This document shows, piece after piece, positions 53,226 through 62,302 of a stretch of DNA of 64,000 nt; the stretch's first letter is position 1, and each line of letters begins with the position of its first letter. The notes beneath the pieces were generated by a model that was not told the origin of the DNA, searched no databases, and was given only the letters and a program-made list of their open reading frames with translations. Source of the DNA: Algoriphagus resistens (GTDB lineage: Bacteria > Bacteroidota > Bacteroidia > Cytophagales > Cyclobacteriaceae); contig NZ_LMXN01000006.1 of assembly GCF_001442615.1 (NCBI RefSeq), forward strand, positions 124,001 through 188,000. The letters are read 5' to 3'. The position numbers and the translations under genes are program-made.

Positions 53226-54278
53226 TCAACTGTCGTAGTGCTTGGAATAATATTCCTGATAAGCTCCTGAGGTCACATGATCTAGCCAATCCTGATTAGT
53301 CAGGTACCAATCTATTGTGATCTCAATTCCTTCCTCAAACTGCAGACTTGGCTCCCAGCCCAGTTCCTGTTGGATCTTAGTGGCATCAATTGCATAACGT
53401 AAATCATGGCCCGCCCGGTCTTTTACATAGGTAATCAGCTTTTCGGAAGTCCCGGCTTCTCTACCAAGTTTCTCATCCATTTTGGCACAAAGAAGCTTCA
53501 CTATATCAATATTTTTCCACTCATTAAATCCGCCTATATTATACGTTTCTCCTGCATTTCCTTTATGAAAAACAGTGTCTATCGCCCGGGCATGATCCTT
53601 TACAAATAGCCAATCTCTCACGTTTTCCCCTTTTCCATACACTGGCAAAGGCTTATTATTCTTGATATTATGGATACATAACGGTATCAATTTCTCCGGA
53701 AAATGGTTTGGCCCATAATTATTGGAGCAGTTTGATATCACCGTTTTCATTTTGTAGGTATTGGCATAAGCACGTACGAAATGATCTGAGGAAGCCTTGG
53801 ATGCAGAATATGGAGATTGGGGATCATAGGGGGTAGTTTCCAAAAAGAATCCACCATCATGCAAAGAACCATACACCTCATCTGTGGATACATGATAAAA
53901 TAAGTGTCCAGAAAGATTTTCCTTCCATTGTTGCTTAGCGGCATTCAGCAGGTTCACAGTACCAAATACATTCGTCTTGACAAAAGCCAGTGGGTCTGTG
54001 ATGGATCTATCCACGTGGGATTCTGCTGCCAGATGGATCACATCAGTAATCTCATGTTTTTCAAAAACAGCTGTAAGAGCATCTGCGTCTTGAATATCCA
54101 CTTTTTCGAAAAAATAATTCGAAGCTCCTTCTACCGCCTTGAGATTCTCCAGATTCCCGGCGTAGGTCAATGCATCCAGATTGACTATTTTATATTCCGG
54201 ATACTTTTCTACGAATAGTTGCACAACGTGGCTGCCGATAAAACCAGCTCCACCCGTAATCAAAATTGCCTTACTCAT
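53226..54278 (-). CDS. rfbB: dTDP-glucose 4,6-dehydratase
   Basis: 350 residues of the extended SDR family: GGAGFIGSHVVQ (NAD binding), HLAAESHVDRSI, STDEVYGSL with the catalytic Thr-Asp-Glu, and YSASKASSDHFVRAY with the Tyr/Lys pair. It turns dTDP-glucose into dTDP-4-keto-6-deoxyglucose, the precursor of dTDP-rhamnose and other deoxysugars of surface polysaccharides. It is 1 bp downstream of the UDP-glucuronate epimerase-like gene. The partner genes rmlA, rmlC and rmlD are not in this window. Confidence 0.95.
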   Translation of the reverse strand: MSKAILITGGAGFIGSHVVQLFVEKYPEYKIVNLDALTYAGNLENLKAVEGASNYFFEKVDIQDADALTAVFEKHEITDVIHLAAESHVDRSITDPLAFVKTNVFGTVNLLNAAKQQWKENLSGHLFYHVSTDEVYGSLHDGGFFLETTPYDPQSPYSASKASSDHFVRAYANTYKMKTVISNCSNNYGPNHFPEKLIPLCIHNIKNNKPLPVYGKGENVRDWLFVKDHARAIDTVFHKGNAGETYNIGGFNEWKNIDIVKLLCAKMDEKLGREAGTSEKLITYVKDRAGHDLRYAIDATKIQQELGWEPSLQFEEGIEITIDWYLTNQDWLDHVTSGAYQEYYSKHYDS

Positions 54279-54279
54279 C

Positions 54280-55332
54280 TTATTTTTTGTAGTAGTCTAA
54301 ATACCAATCAGTGAATGCCTTCACCCCTTTATCTATCGGTGTATCTGGCTTATAACCTGTATCCCGAACCAAATCAGAAACTTCTGCATGGGAAGCAGGA
54401 ACGTCCCCGGGCTGCATGGGAAGCATATCCATCTTAGCTTTCATTCCAAGGCCTTTCTCTACCGCATGAATATAATCCAGCAATAAAACCGGAGCGGAAT
54501 TTCCAATATTGTAAACTTTATAAGGCGCTTTTGAACTTCCCGGATCAGGATGCTGCGGGTCAAAGTCTGCATTTGGACTTGCCGGTCTATCTGCCACTTT
54601 GATCACTCCCATTACAATATCATCAATATAGGTAAAGTCCCGCTTCATATTCCCATGGTTAAATACCTGGATAGGCTCACCTTTCATGATAGCTTCAGTA
54701 AACAGAAACAATGCCATATCTGGTCTACCCCATGGTCCATACACTGTGAAGAACCTCAACCCTGTAGTAGGAATGTTGAAAAGGTGGCTATACGTATGGG
54801 CCATCAGTTCATTGGACTTCTTAGAGGCAGCGTACAGACTGATCGGATGATCCACAGAATCTGAAGTGGAAAAGGGCATCTTCTCATTTGATCCATATAC
54901 GGAGCTTGAAGAAGCATATACCAAGTGCTTGACAGGATGAAAACGGCAGCATTCCAATAGATTCAGGAAGGCTACAATATTACTCTCTATGTACACTTCG
55001 GGATTTGTCAACGAATAGCGAACACCCGCCTGCGCTGCCAAATGAATCACTACATCGAATTTCTCCTGGGCAAAAAGAGTAAGAAGCGGCTCTTTTACTG
55101 AAAGGTCCAGCTGAATGAACCTGTATCCTGGAATCTGCGCTGATTGCACAATTTCTCCCTTTTTTACCTGATCTCTCTGTATCCCCATGTGCGCTAAGCG
55201 GGAGTATTTCAGATTGATATCGTAATAATCATTTATAATATCCAGTCCAACGACTTCATCCCCTCTCTCCAACAATTGTGTTGCAACGTGAAATCCAATA
55301 AATCCGGCAGTTCCGGTCACAAGGTACTTCAT
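54280..55332 (-). CDS. NAD-dependent epimerase, UDP-glucuronate 4-epimerase-like
   Basis: 350 residues of the extended SDR family. Conserved parts are TGTAGFIGFHVA, the IINDYYDINLKYSRL segment characteristic of UDP-glucuronate 4-epimerases, HLAAQAGVRYSLTNPEVYIESN, ASSSSVYGSN, YAASKKSNELMAHTY with the Tyr/Lys pair, and FFTVYGPWGRPDMALF. It most likely makes UDP-galacturonate for exopolysaccharide or LPS. It is 1 bp before rfbB and about 38 bp after the glycosyltransferase gene in the same operon. Confidence 0.92.
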   Translation of the reverse strand: MKYLVTGTAGFIGFHVATQLLERGDEVVGLDIINDYYDINLKYSRLAHMGIQRDQVKKGEIVQSAQIPGYRFIQLDLSVKEPLLTLFAQEKFDVVIHLAAQAGVRYSLTNPEVYIESNIVAFLNLLECCRFHPVKHLVYASSSSVYGSNEKMPFSTSDSVDHPISLYAASKKSNELMAHTYSHLFNIPTTGLRFFTVYGPWGRPDMALFLFTEAIMKGEPIQVFNHGNMKRDFTYIDDIVMGVIKVADRPASPNADFDPQHPDPGSSKAPYKVYNIGNSAPVLLLDYIHAVEKGLGMKAKMDMLPMQPGDVPASHAEVSDLVRDTGYKPDTPIDKGVKAFTDWYLDYYKK

Positions 55333-55370
55333 AGATAAAAATTCAAGTTTTATTGATGGCCAAATATACG

Positions 55371-56540
55371 TTATTCCCTGCTATCAGCATTCTTTAATAC
55401 CTGCTGGTACCGAGTAAAAATTTCTTGCTGAACCCTGGTTCTTTCGTAATCAGTATAAACTTTCCGATAAAGGTTAGCCGCCAATTCAGCCATTTTATCA
55501 CGCTTTACATATGCAAATTCCAAAGCTTCCTTTAATATTTCTACATTTTTTACAGGAAAGATCAGTCCGGTTTTCTGTTGGGTGATTACATCTGTATTAC
55601 CGATAATATCGGAGCAAATCACTGGCAGTTCCATCGCTCCAGCTTCCAGGATCACATTGGGAAATCCCTCGCGATGAGAAGGATGTACAAGCACATCAGC
55701 CAATGCAAGGTAGTGGGCCACATGATCAGACCAGTCAATCTGCACAATTCTTGGATGGTCGGTTATGATTTTTATAGTTTCAGCATTGAGTGGATTTAAC
55801 TTTTGTTCAAAACTTCCAAGCAATACCAGCTTCGACTTTCCTACGATCTTCGAACTTAAGAAAGCATCTACGAGTTCCTGAATTCCCTTGTCTTTGACAA
55901 GCCTGCCCACCGACAATATAATAAAATCATCTTCGCCAGGAAGTATACGCATGGTGGCAGCGACGAGGTGGTTTTCCTTTAAAACCCCACGGTTGAATTT
56001 TTCCAAGTCAACACCATTTGATGAGCCGCGGCCTATAACGGTAAGTTTCTCTGAAGGGCATAGCTTATGCTCCAGTACAAAGTTTTTTAGACCATCCGAA
56101 TTTGGCCAGACATGCGTAGCATAGCTATAGGTGATCTTCTCCATTTTTTCCAATAACCCCTTCTTTCCTCCTTCAGCAGCCATATAAGGTATGCCTGCCA
56201 GGGTATGGATCCTTACACTCACTCCTGCCAATTTCGATGCGATCATCCCCAAAAGTCCTGCCTTTGGGGTATGTGTATGCACAATATCCGGTTGCTCTTT
56301 TTTGATCAGTTGGTATAGCTGCCAGAGGCATTTCAGATCCTGTAAAGGCGTGATCTTGCGGGTAAAAGGAATGATTTCATGCCTCACCCCTTCAGCTTTG
56401 ATCACTTGGGAAAGCTCTCTCCCATCCGCGCTTACCATTAGTACATCCCACCCCTGTTCCTTCATAAACTTCATTTGCCCGGCAAGCAATAATTTGAGGG
56501 AAATCGGAACGGTGGTAATTCGAATGAGTTTTGGCATCAA
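55371..56540 (-). CDS. Glycosyltransferase family 4
   Basis: 389 residues with a GT-B fold. The N-terminal domain has IVHTHTPKAGLLGMIASKLAG, and the C-terminal nucleotide-sugar domain has SVGRLVKDKGIQELVDAF and the E-x7-E motif in HPSHREGFPNVILEAGAMELPVI. It transfers a sugar from a nucleotide donor during capsule, exopolysaccharide or O-antigen assembly. The sugar is unknown, but the two following genes make UDP-GalA and dTDP-keto-deoxyglucose. It resembles the N-acetylgalactosaminyl-diphosphoundecaprenol glucuronosyltransferase group in general layout. Confidence 0.9.
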   Translation of the reverse strand: MMPKLIRITTVPISLKLLLAGQMKFMKEQGWDVLMVSADGRELSQVIKAEGVRHEIIPFTRKITPLQDLKCLWQLYQLIKKEQPDIVHTHTPKAGLLGMIASKLAGVSVRIHTLAGIPYMAAEGGKKGLLEKMEKITYSYATHVWPNSDGLKNFVLEHKLCPSEKLTVIGRGSSNGVDLEKFNRGVLKENHLVAATMRILPGEDDFIILSVGRLVKDKGIQELVDAFLSSKIVGKSKLVLLGSFEQKLNPLNAETIKIITDHPRIVQIDWSDHVAHYLALADVLVHPSHREGFPNVILEAGAMELPVICSDIIGNTDVITQQKTGLIFPVKNVEILKEALEFAYVKRDKMAELAANLYRKVYTDYERTRVQQEIFTRYQQVLKNADSRE

Positions 56541-56625
56541 AAAGGGATTCTATAGAAAATGTCAAAGTTAAGGCTTTTGAAACTTTTATCCCTGTTAAAA
56601 TGCAAATGCCATTCCATTAAATGAT

Positions 56626-57570
56626 TTAAAGCATTTCCAAAACCCGAATTTCTGTTTTTAATTTCTGATCAGAGCCTGTATTTCTAACTTCTTTTGAATA
56701 GATAGGCCAACCTGATCCATGAATTACAGAAACATTTTCAATTGTATTGGAAAGTTGACCAACTTCTGCCATTAATTTGTCTATTTCTTCATCAGTAGCA
56801 TTTGGCATCATAGTCTTTAAAGCTAACACCGTTTCTGAAGCTAATTGTTCAGAATTAGCTTCAGAAAAAGAAATGATTCTGTAATCATTATCTTCGGGAA
56901 AAACCTCATCCAATAATACGTAGACTTCTCTCTCTAATCTATTTTTTCCCAACGCATTTGATGCTTTGGAAACAAAAGAAACTTCTTCACCTAGATTGTA
57001 AATACCACCATGAAAATTCAAAAACTGCATAACATCCTTAATACTTTGAGTTTCAATTGAATTTTTGGTTTGATATATCTTAAACGTTACATCTACTAAT
57101 TCATTGATTTGTGGAATGTTCCCAAACATTGACTTAAGTGTATCTGCACCTCCTTGATAAAACTCACTTATATCCTCCCAATTTGTCACTTCTTGAAAAA
57201 CACCATACTCATTTGTTCTGAATTTCACCGTTGACCCTTCTGAAATAGAAAGCATTTTTTCTATAAATGATAAGTAGGCAGAATCCATCTCTTGGAGATC
57301 AAAACCAAAATTTCTGTAAGACCACAACACGTCGTAATGTGTGGAAGAACTATCCAAAATCTCCATGTCAACCACGTAATTTATTTTTCTCCGGTTGATA
57401 GTATCACCACCGACTACGTCAAATGACTCAAGGACGAATTGATAAGATTGTATCTCTTTATTCTCCCAGTAAGCAATTGTCTGTACCGTAGAATCTTTCG
57501 TATCAATCTGAGAAAAGCCCATATGATAAAAGATTAACAGGTTTGTGAGCAGGCATACTATTCTTTTCAT
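56626..57570 (-). CDS. Secreted protein of unknown function
   Basis: 314 residues with a signal peptide (RIVCLLTNLLIFYHMGFSQ). The mature protein is acidic with predicted beta strands (YQFVLESFDVVGGDTINRRKINYVVDMEIL) and a helical C-terminal part (LALKTMMPNATDEEIDKLMAEVGQLSNTIENV) ending with a basic strand, KLKTEIRVLEML. I do not recognise the family; similar secreted Bacteroidota proteins are unnamed. It is transcribed alone, divergent from blaI, with 254 bp between them. Confidence 0.6.
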   Translation of the reverse strand: MKRIVCLLTNLLIFYHMGFSQIDTKDSTVQTIAYWENKEIQSYQFVLESFDVVGGDTINRRKINYVVDMEILDSSSTHYDVLWSYRNFGFDLQEMDSAYLSFIEKMLSISEGSTVKFRTNEYGVFQEVTNWEDISEFYQGGADTLKSMFGNIPQINELVDVTFKIYQTKNSIETQSIKDVMQFLNFHGGIYNLGEEVSFVSKASNALGKNRLEREVYVLLDEVFPEDNDYRIISFSEANSEQLASETVLALKTMMPNATDEEIDKLMAEVGQLSNTIENVSVIHGSGWPIYSKEVRNTGSDQKLKTEIRVLEML

Positions 57571-57769
57571 AATCGTTCAAATAGCACGCAAGAAAGCTAT
57601 ATTTTTCAACTCAAACTACACTTTGTTTTCTTATGGTGAAATATTAATCAGGACACTTTCTTTCCTTCATCCTATCAACTAAAGTCAGCCCGCAGTCAAA
57701 AGATATTGAGATAGAATTCTCGTTTCAAGGTCTTTAAATTGTTAAAAAAGATAAAAAACAAAGTTCATG

Positions 57770-57800
57770 TTTGGTTCATTTATTAATAATTCTACATTTG
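57770..57800 (+). promoter_or_regulatory. Promoter of the blaI-M56 operon
   Basis: TTTG (57770-57773), exactly 19 bp, then TACATTTG (57793-57800), a full match to the Bacteroides consensus TTTG-N19-TAnnTTTG. The predicted transcription start is about 57807, with a leader of roughly 18 nt to ATG 57825. Confidence 0.8.
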
Positions 57801-57822
57801 TAGAAATAAATTAACATCTGTA
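57790..57822. promoter_or_regulatory. Tandem BlaI/MecI-type operators
   Basis: Site 1 is TACATTTGTA (57793-57802) inside the 16-bp palindrome TTCTACATTTGTAGAA (57790-57805). Site 2 is AACATCTGTA (57813-57822). The BlaI/MecI core is TACA-N2-TGTA, so site 1 is perfect and site 2 has one mismatch. They are 20 bp apart, two helical turns. Site 1 covers the -7 box and site 2 the start of the message, as expected for autorepression. Confidence 0.8.
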
Positions 57823-57824
57823 GA

Positions 57825-58196
57825 ATGAAATTATCAAAATCAGAAGAAAAGCTCATGGAATTAATCTGGTCCAATCAAACCATCTTCATGAAGGACATAC
57901 TCGAAAAGCACCCGGATCCAAAGCCGGCCGCCAGCACAGTGGCGACCCTGCTGAAACGTATGCAGGAAAAGGGTTACGTTGGGTATAAAGTCTTTGGCAA
58001 CTCACGGCAATATTATCCTTTGGTAGAAAAGCCTGACTATTTCATAGGAAAATTTAAAACCATCATTAAGGACTTCTTCTCCGACTCACCTTTGAAATTT
58101 GCATCATTTTTCACAAAGCAGGCTAATCTATCTACCAAAGAGCTGGAGGAAATCAAGGAATTGGTAGAAATGGAAATTAAACGACGAAAACAATGA
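57825..58196 (+). CDS. BlaI/MecI/CopY family transcriptional repressor
   Basis: 123 residues with an N-terminal winged helix (SEEKLMELIWSNQTIFMKDILEKHPDPKPAASTVATLLKRMQEKGYVGYK) and a C-terminal dimerisation helix pair. BlaI-type repressors bind TACA-N2-TGTA operators as dimers and are inactivated by a partner M56 membrane protease. Such operators lie directly upstream. The stop overlaps the M56 start by 4 bp, so the two proteins are made together. The regulon is not necessarily beta-lactamase, since no such gene is nearby. Confidence 0.95.
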   Translation: MKLSKSEEKLMELIWSNQTIFMKDILEKHPDPKPAASTVATLLKRMQEKGYVGYKVFGNSRQYYPLVEKPDYFIGKFKTIIKDFFSDSPLKFASFFTKQANLSTKELEEIKELVEMEIKRRKQ

Positions 58197-59587
58197 CAGT
58201 CTATCTACTGAAATTCATTTTATGTTCTGTGGTGCTTTTCACCCTGTTTAAACTATTCTTGTCCAGGGAAAAATGTTTTCAGTTTAACCGAATAGTTCTG
58301 TTACTCACTATTCCGCTTGCTGCAATAGCACCACTTTTTTCCGTTCCAATTGAGATTGGGTATCCACTTGATCCGGTTGAAAACTTCATTTTTTTTGAGC
58401 AACCGCAAAGCTCAATCTCCTTAAGCCACACCTCTGAACCTTTTACCCCTACGGCAGAAACCACTGGCATCGATTGGATAGTTCTATCCTATCTGCTCAT
58501 AGCATTGATGCTTCTTGTTTATAAGTCACATTCTATTCTATCGCTTTTACGGTGGAAAAATCAAGGAGAGAAGTTGATGTTTGAGGGTACCAGGATCATT
58601 ATTTCTGAAAAGGCTAAAACTCCGTTTAGTTTTTTGAATGCTATTTTCCTAAACCGAAAGGATTATGAAAAAGCCTATGATCTGGGAGTAATAATCAGCC
58701 ATGAAATGGCTCATATTTCCCAAAAGCATTATTTGGATTTACTATTTCTAGAATTTATAAGTGTACTGTTCTGGTTTAACCCTGTCTGCCATGTTATCAA
58801 ACACCAAGCTAAACTCAACCACGAATTTTTGGCCGATCAGGCCATTCTAGACAGGAATTTTGACATCAATCATTACAAAAGAACACTCTTTAAATTCTCT
58901 ACCTCCCACCTTATTCCCTTTACAAGTCCAATAGTTTCATCTACACTTAAATTACGAATGACCATGCTAAATAAGATCCAAAACAACCGAACTAAAAACC
59001 TAAGCCTGTTTGCTTCATGTTTCTTAGGAATTCTTACCTGGGGAGTTTTCACCGTTGAACTCCAAGCTCAAGAAACAAAAACTACACCTGTTACAAATGT
59101 TAGCCAGGATATCCCCTCTACAGAACAGCGCTCTAAAGCTGCCAAAGCATTAGATAAGCTCATTGAAGATGCAACCGTTATAAAAACTAATTCAAAAGGT
59201 GAAGAGGTACGTCAATTTCGGAACAGGGAAGGGCTTTCCCTTCAGATATATAACCTCTACAAGCAGCTCCCAGAATCAGAAAAAACAGGTGACAGAAAGG
59301 AATACGGAGAATTGATTAACAGTTTAACCAAAATACCCGAAAAGAAACCAATTACGCAAGGTCAGCTAGAAGAGTGGCAAGACTCCAGTGAATACGGTAT
59401 CTGGATAGATGGTGGAAGAATTGAAAACACTATATTATCATCTGCAAATCCTGAAGATTATTCCTATTACCATATTAGCAGACTTGAAAAGAATGCCAAA
59501 AATTATGGGAAGCATTATTATCAGGTAAACCTGATGACACATGCCTATTTCGATGAAACCTTTCCACTTCTAAAAACAGATAAATAG
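58193..59587 (+). CDS. M56 family membrane metallopeptidase (BlaR1-like, unusual C-terminus)
   Basis: 464 residues. The N-terminal half has about four membrane helices (5-22, 35-52, about 95-112, about 275-292) and the cytoplasmic zinc site HEMAH with His170, Glu171 and His174, followed by NHEFLADQAIL, the family's third-ligand region. After the last helix (FASCFLGILTWGVFTVELQAQ) comes a 170-residue extracellular part, TEQRSKAAKALDKLIEDATV ... YYQVNLMTHAYFDETFPLL. It does not look like the penicillin-binding sensor of BlaR1/MecR1 and also lacks the TonB-like region often found in Bacteroidota M56 proteins. It should cleave the BlaI partner on sensing an unknown signal. Confidence 0.88.
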   Translation: MTVYLLKFILCSVVLFTLFKLFLSREKCFQFNRIVLLLTIPLAAIAPLFSVPIEIGYPLDPVENFIFFEQPQSSISLSHTSEPFTPTAETTGIDWIVLSYLLIALMLLVYKSHSILSLLRWKNQGEKLMFEGTRIIISEKAKTPFSFLNAIFLNRKDYEKAYDLGVIISHEMAHISQKHYLDLLFLEFISVLFWFNPVCHVIKHQAKLNHEFLADQAILDRNFDINHYKRTLFKFSTSHLIPFTSPIVSSTLKLRMTMLNKIQNNRTKNLSLFASCFLGILTWGVFTVELQAQETKTTPVTNVSQDIPSTEQRSKAAKALDKLIEDATVIKTNSKGEEVRQFRNREGLSLQIYNLYKQLPESEKTGDRKEYGELINSLTKIPEKKPITQGQLEEWQDSSEYGIWIDGGRIENTILSSANPEDYSYYHISRLEKNAKNYGKHYYQVNLMTHAYFDETFPLLKTDK

Positions 59588-59822
59588 AATAAATCATAGT
59601 ATCCGGGCTTGGAAGTGACCAATCGGTAAACACTAGATTATTAACTTCCAACCCACTTCTTTGAATGCAAAAATCTCTTCCATACCTATTCAGGCAGGCT
59701 TGGAATAATTCAAAGAAAAACTGTGACTAAGACCTATTTCCCTGCCTTCTGCTGTTAACGATTGTATGGAAACTTGGCACTGAAATTCATTTGTTTTTAA
59801 CACCTAAACAAACCTCCTAAAC

Positions 59823-61013
59823 GTGAAATTTATTGGAATCACTTTACTGATTTTTATCATTCTAAGCTCCTGCGGTGGAAGTAGGAATGAGCTTAAAAGC
59901 CCAGAAACAGGGCAAGTTTGGCAATTAATCAAAGTTGATTCTATTCAGGTCCCTTTTCTTGGGACGCCTCGATTAGATGATGTGGACCCAAAGAACCGAA
60001 AGGTGGTTTTTGTACAAAGTGGTCCAGATGAAGAAGAGCTATTCGTAGCCAATTTCGATGGGCAGATTTTACATTCCTTTGTTGCCCATGGAAACACACG
60101 TGTTGGGTATTTGAATTTGATGGCCCCCTTACAGTTTGGTAAGGAAGGCAGTACCTTAATAGCCTTTGGGGTTCCTCATATTAAACAGATTTCATTGGAC
60201 GGAGAAGTAGTCGATATACTGTACTCAGGGAACATTCCTTATTATAGTAGTAGCCCAAGTCCAAGTAATGAGCTGCAAATGCGTGATGAAAAGATTTTCT
60301 ATAACAACCGGATGAATGAGCAAGAGTTAAGATGGAACCGGGCGGATTTCTTTAAAGAACTACGGTTAATAGGCTATTATGACTTGACTAAAAAGGAGAA
60401 AAACAATTTTTTAAAATTCCCGGATGAAAGTATCTATACAAGTGGCAGGATTTTCCCCCACTCCGACTGGGTTTCCCATTTTGCATTTTCAGATGGCCAC
60501 CTAAATGTAGTATTTAATGGAGAGCCGGCAGTTTTTGTTTTTGGAGCCAATCCGCCGTTTCCCTTTATCAAAAAGATTGAACTGGACCTTAAAGAATTTC
60601 AATTTTCTCAGGGAGTGCCAGAAGGTGAGCGAGTGCCGGATTTTATGGAGACCATGATCACCATGGGAAAAATGAACAGTATTAAATTTTATGACAGTAA
60701 AATACTAGTTTTCTATTCATCTGGCTTTACAACACAACAGCTTAAGACTTGGGCAACGGCCAGCTCACCCGAAGAGAGAAGTGAAATGATCAATAAGTTC
60801 CGAAGGGAAACTCCTGATAGAGTTCAGGTTTTAGACAATGAATACAATTTACTAGCTGATTTTCCTATTCTTCCACATATATTACCTTCAGATATATTTG
60901 AGCGTGAAGGCTTTCTATGGGCAAAAAAACACAATCCAGAGGAGGAAGAAGATTTTTTTACGATCTACAAACTTGCATTAGTTCAAGCTGATCCGGTTAC
61001 AGTGAAGAATTAA
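59823..61013 (+). CDS. Lipoprotein, probably six-bladed beta-propeller type
   Basis: 396 residues starting at GTG 59823; no ATG fits. The signal ends in the lipobox LSSC (IGITLLIFIILSSCGGS). The mature protein has repeated strand pairs such as VFVQSGPDEEELFVANFDGQILHSFV, STLIAFGVPHIKQISLDGEVVDILY, SKILVFYSSG and VQVLDNEYNLLADFPIL. These resemble the 6-bladed propeller lipoproteins (BF3164/DUF4221-like) that are abundant in Bacteroidota and have no known function. Homology could not be verified. It stands alone, 235 bp downstream of the M56 gene. Confidence 0.65.
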   Translation: MKFIGITLLIFIILSSCGGSRNELKSPETGQVWQLIKVDSIQVPFLGTPRLDDVDPKNRKVVFVQSGPDEEELFVANFDGQILHSFVAHGNTRVGYLNLMAPLQFGKEGSTLIAFGVPHIKQISLDGEVVDILYSGNIPYYSSSPSPSNELQMRDEKIFYNNRMNEQELRWNRADFFKELRLIGYYDLTKKEKNNFLKFPDESIYTSGRIFPHSDWVSHFAFSDGHLNVVFNGEPAVFVFGANPPFPFIKKIELDLKEFQFSQGVPEGERVPDFMETMITMGKMNSIKFYDSKILVFYSSGFTTQQLKTWATASSPEERSEMINKFRRETPDRVQVLDNEYNLLADFPILPHILPSDIFEREGFLWAKKHNPEEEEDFFTIYKLALVQADPVTVKN

Positions 61014-61219
61014 ACCTAGCTAAGTGGCATAATACCCATTACTGCTAACTACTTCGAGGCTTACCTTTGTTATCCCAACCCCTATTTCCAACGTAAAGGC
61101 AGCTCTCGGATACGTTTGGCTTGACCCGATTCAACACTCATAATATTTTATGAATCCGTAGAAAAACAGCCTATTTGTTTACCTTTAATCAACAAATACA
61201 ATCAATAATTATATTTTCT

Positions 61220-62020
61220 ATGATTTCAAATTTGAAAATAGCCATCATCGGCTGTGGCAATCTGGGAGCATCCATCGCAAATGGTTTGTTGAAAAGGGAT
61301 GATTTTGATCCGCAGAACCTGACCCTTACCAAAAGACACCTGGAAAGCCTAAGTGACTTTGCCGCTCTAGGAGTAAGAGTTCAACATGATAACCTATCAG
61401 CAGCAGCCACTGCAGATATCATTATTCTAGGTGTAAAGCCCTACAACATCGCCCCTATCCTAAATGAAATCAAACCATCTCTGGACCCTAAAAAACAAAT
61501 AATCATTTCGCTGGCTACAGGTATTACGCTTGCAGAAATGAATGAAGAAATTGACCCCGCAAGTATCACTTTCCGCGCTATGCCGAATATAGCAGCGGAT
61601 ATCCAAGAATCTGTCACCTGTATCTGTGCACAGAATGCCAATCCAGATCAAATCAAACTTGTATCAGAATTATTTGATGGAATCGGCTTTACCATTCCTA
61701 TTGACGAAAGCCTGATGGAAGCAGCAACAGTTTTGGGCGCCTGTGGGATTGCTTATGTACTGAGATTTATGCGGGCGATGATCCAAGGAGGTATACAGAT
61801 TGGATTTGATTCGGTCACAGCAAGTAAAATCGTCAATCAAACGGTGAAGGGAGCTGCAGAACTTATGATTCAGAAAAACATGCACCCTGAAGCTGCCATT
61901 GATAAGGTGACCACTCCAAAAGGATGTACAATCGTAGGTTTAAATGAAATGGAGCACCAAGGTTTCAGCTCTGCAATGGTAAGGGGCGTAATAGCCAGCT
62001 ATGAAAAAATAGCCAAATAA
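61220..62020 (+). CDS. proC: Pyrroline-5-carboxylate reductase
   Basis: With ATG 61220 the protein has 266 residues, the normal length (a frame from 61175 adds an unlikely leader). The N-terminal Rossmann motif is IAIIGCGNLGASIANGLL. Further features are LGVKPYNI, FRAMPNIAADIQESVT and the C-terminal dimer segment with VTTPKGCTIVGLNEME. It reduces 1-pyrroline-5-carboxylate to L-proline using NAD(P)H. A long perfect hairpin terminates the gene 226 bp downstream. Confidence 0.95.
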   Translation: MISNLKIAIIGCGNLGASIANGLLKRDDFDPQNLTLTKRHLESLSDFAALGVRVQHDNLSAAATADIIILGVKPYNIAPILNEIKPSLDPKKQIIISLATGITLAEMNEEIDPASITFRAMPNIAADIQESVTCICAQNANPDQIKLVSELFDGIGFTIPIDESLMEAATVLGACGIAYVLRFMRAMIQGGIQIGFDSVTASKIVNQTVKGAAELMIQKNMHPEAAIDKVTTPKGCTIVGLNEMEHQGFSSAMVRGVIASYEKIAK

Positions 62021-62110
62021 TTGAAAACTTAATGAATTATTAATTTTCAAGGAATATTAAATCTAAATCAGGAAAAATTAATATTTAATTCAATAAGAAT
62101 AACTTAAGGA

Positions 62111-62143
62111 TTGTTTTTCTTTTGAATCTTTTCAGTAGATTTG
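62111..62143 (+). promoter_or_regulatory. Intergenic promoter-like element between converging genes
   Basis: TTG (62111-62113), 22 bp, and an exact TAnnTTTG, TAGATTTG (62136-62143). The next feature on this strand is not a gene but the terminator at 62246-62288, so a transcript of about 135 nt could be made. Confidence 0.35.
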
Positions 62144-62245
62144 TCTTGGGTGATAAACAACTTTTGCTATTCCTTTTTCAATGACACGATTTTTAAAGGA
62201 AGGACTGTTTGGTACTTTTTCTTCCTTCCTTTCCTAGTTTTAAAA

Positions 62246-62288
62246 CATCAAAAAAGCCTTCTGAAAGTTTCAGAAGGCTTTTTTGATG
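62246..62288. terminator. Bidirectional terminator between proC and the TlpA-like gene
   Basis: Perfect 21-bp inverted repeat (62246-62266 and 62268-62288) separated by one G. It contains AAAAAAGCCTTCTGAAA on the left arm and the complementary T-run on the right, strong in both directions. Confidence 0.93.
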
Positions 62289-62302
62289 GTTCCCTTTAGA
62301 CC

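Noticed and set aside
53226..56540. Complete dTDP-rhamnose biosynthesis cluster
   Set aside because: Only rfbB is present; rmlA, rmlC and rmlD are missing from the window.
57825..59587. Beta-lactam resistance operon
   Set aside because: There is a BlaI-M56 pair but no beta-lactamase or penicillin-binding gene nearby, and the M56 protein lacks the penicillin sensor domain.
61072..61079. Promoter box TACCTTTG upstream of proC
   Set aside because: It matches TAnnTTTG, but no TTG lies 17-23 bp upstream, and it is about 140 bp from the start, so support is too weak.
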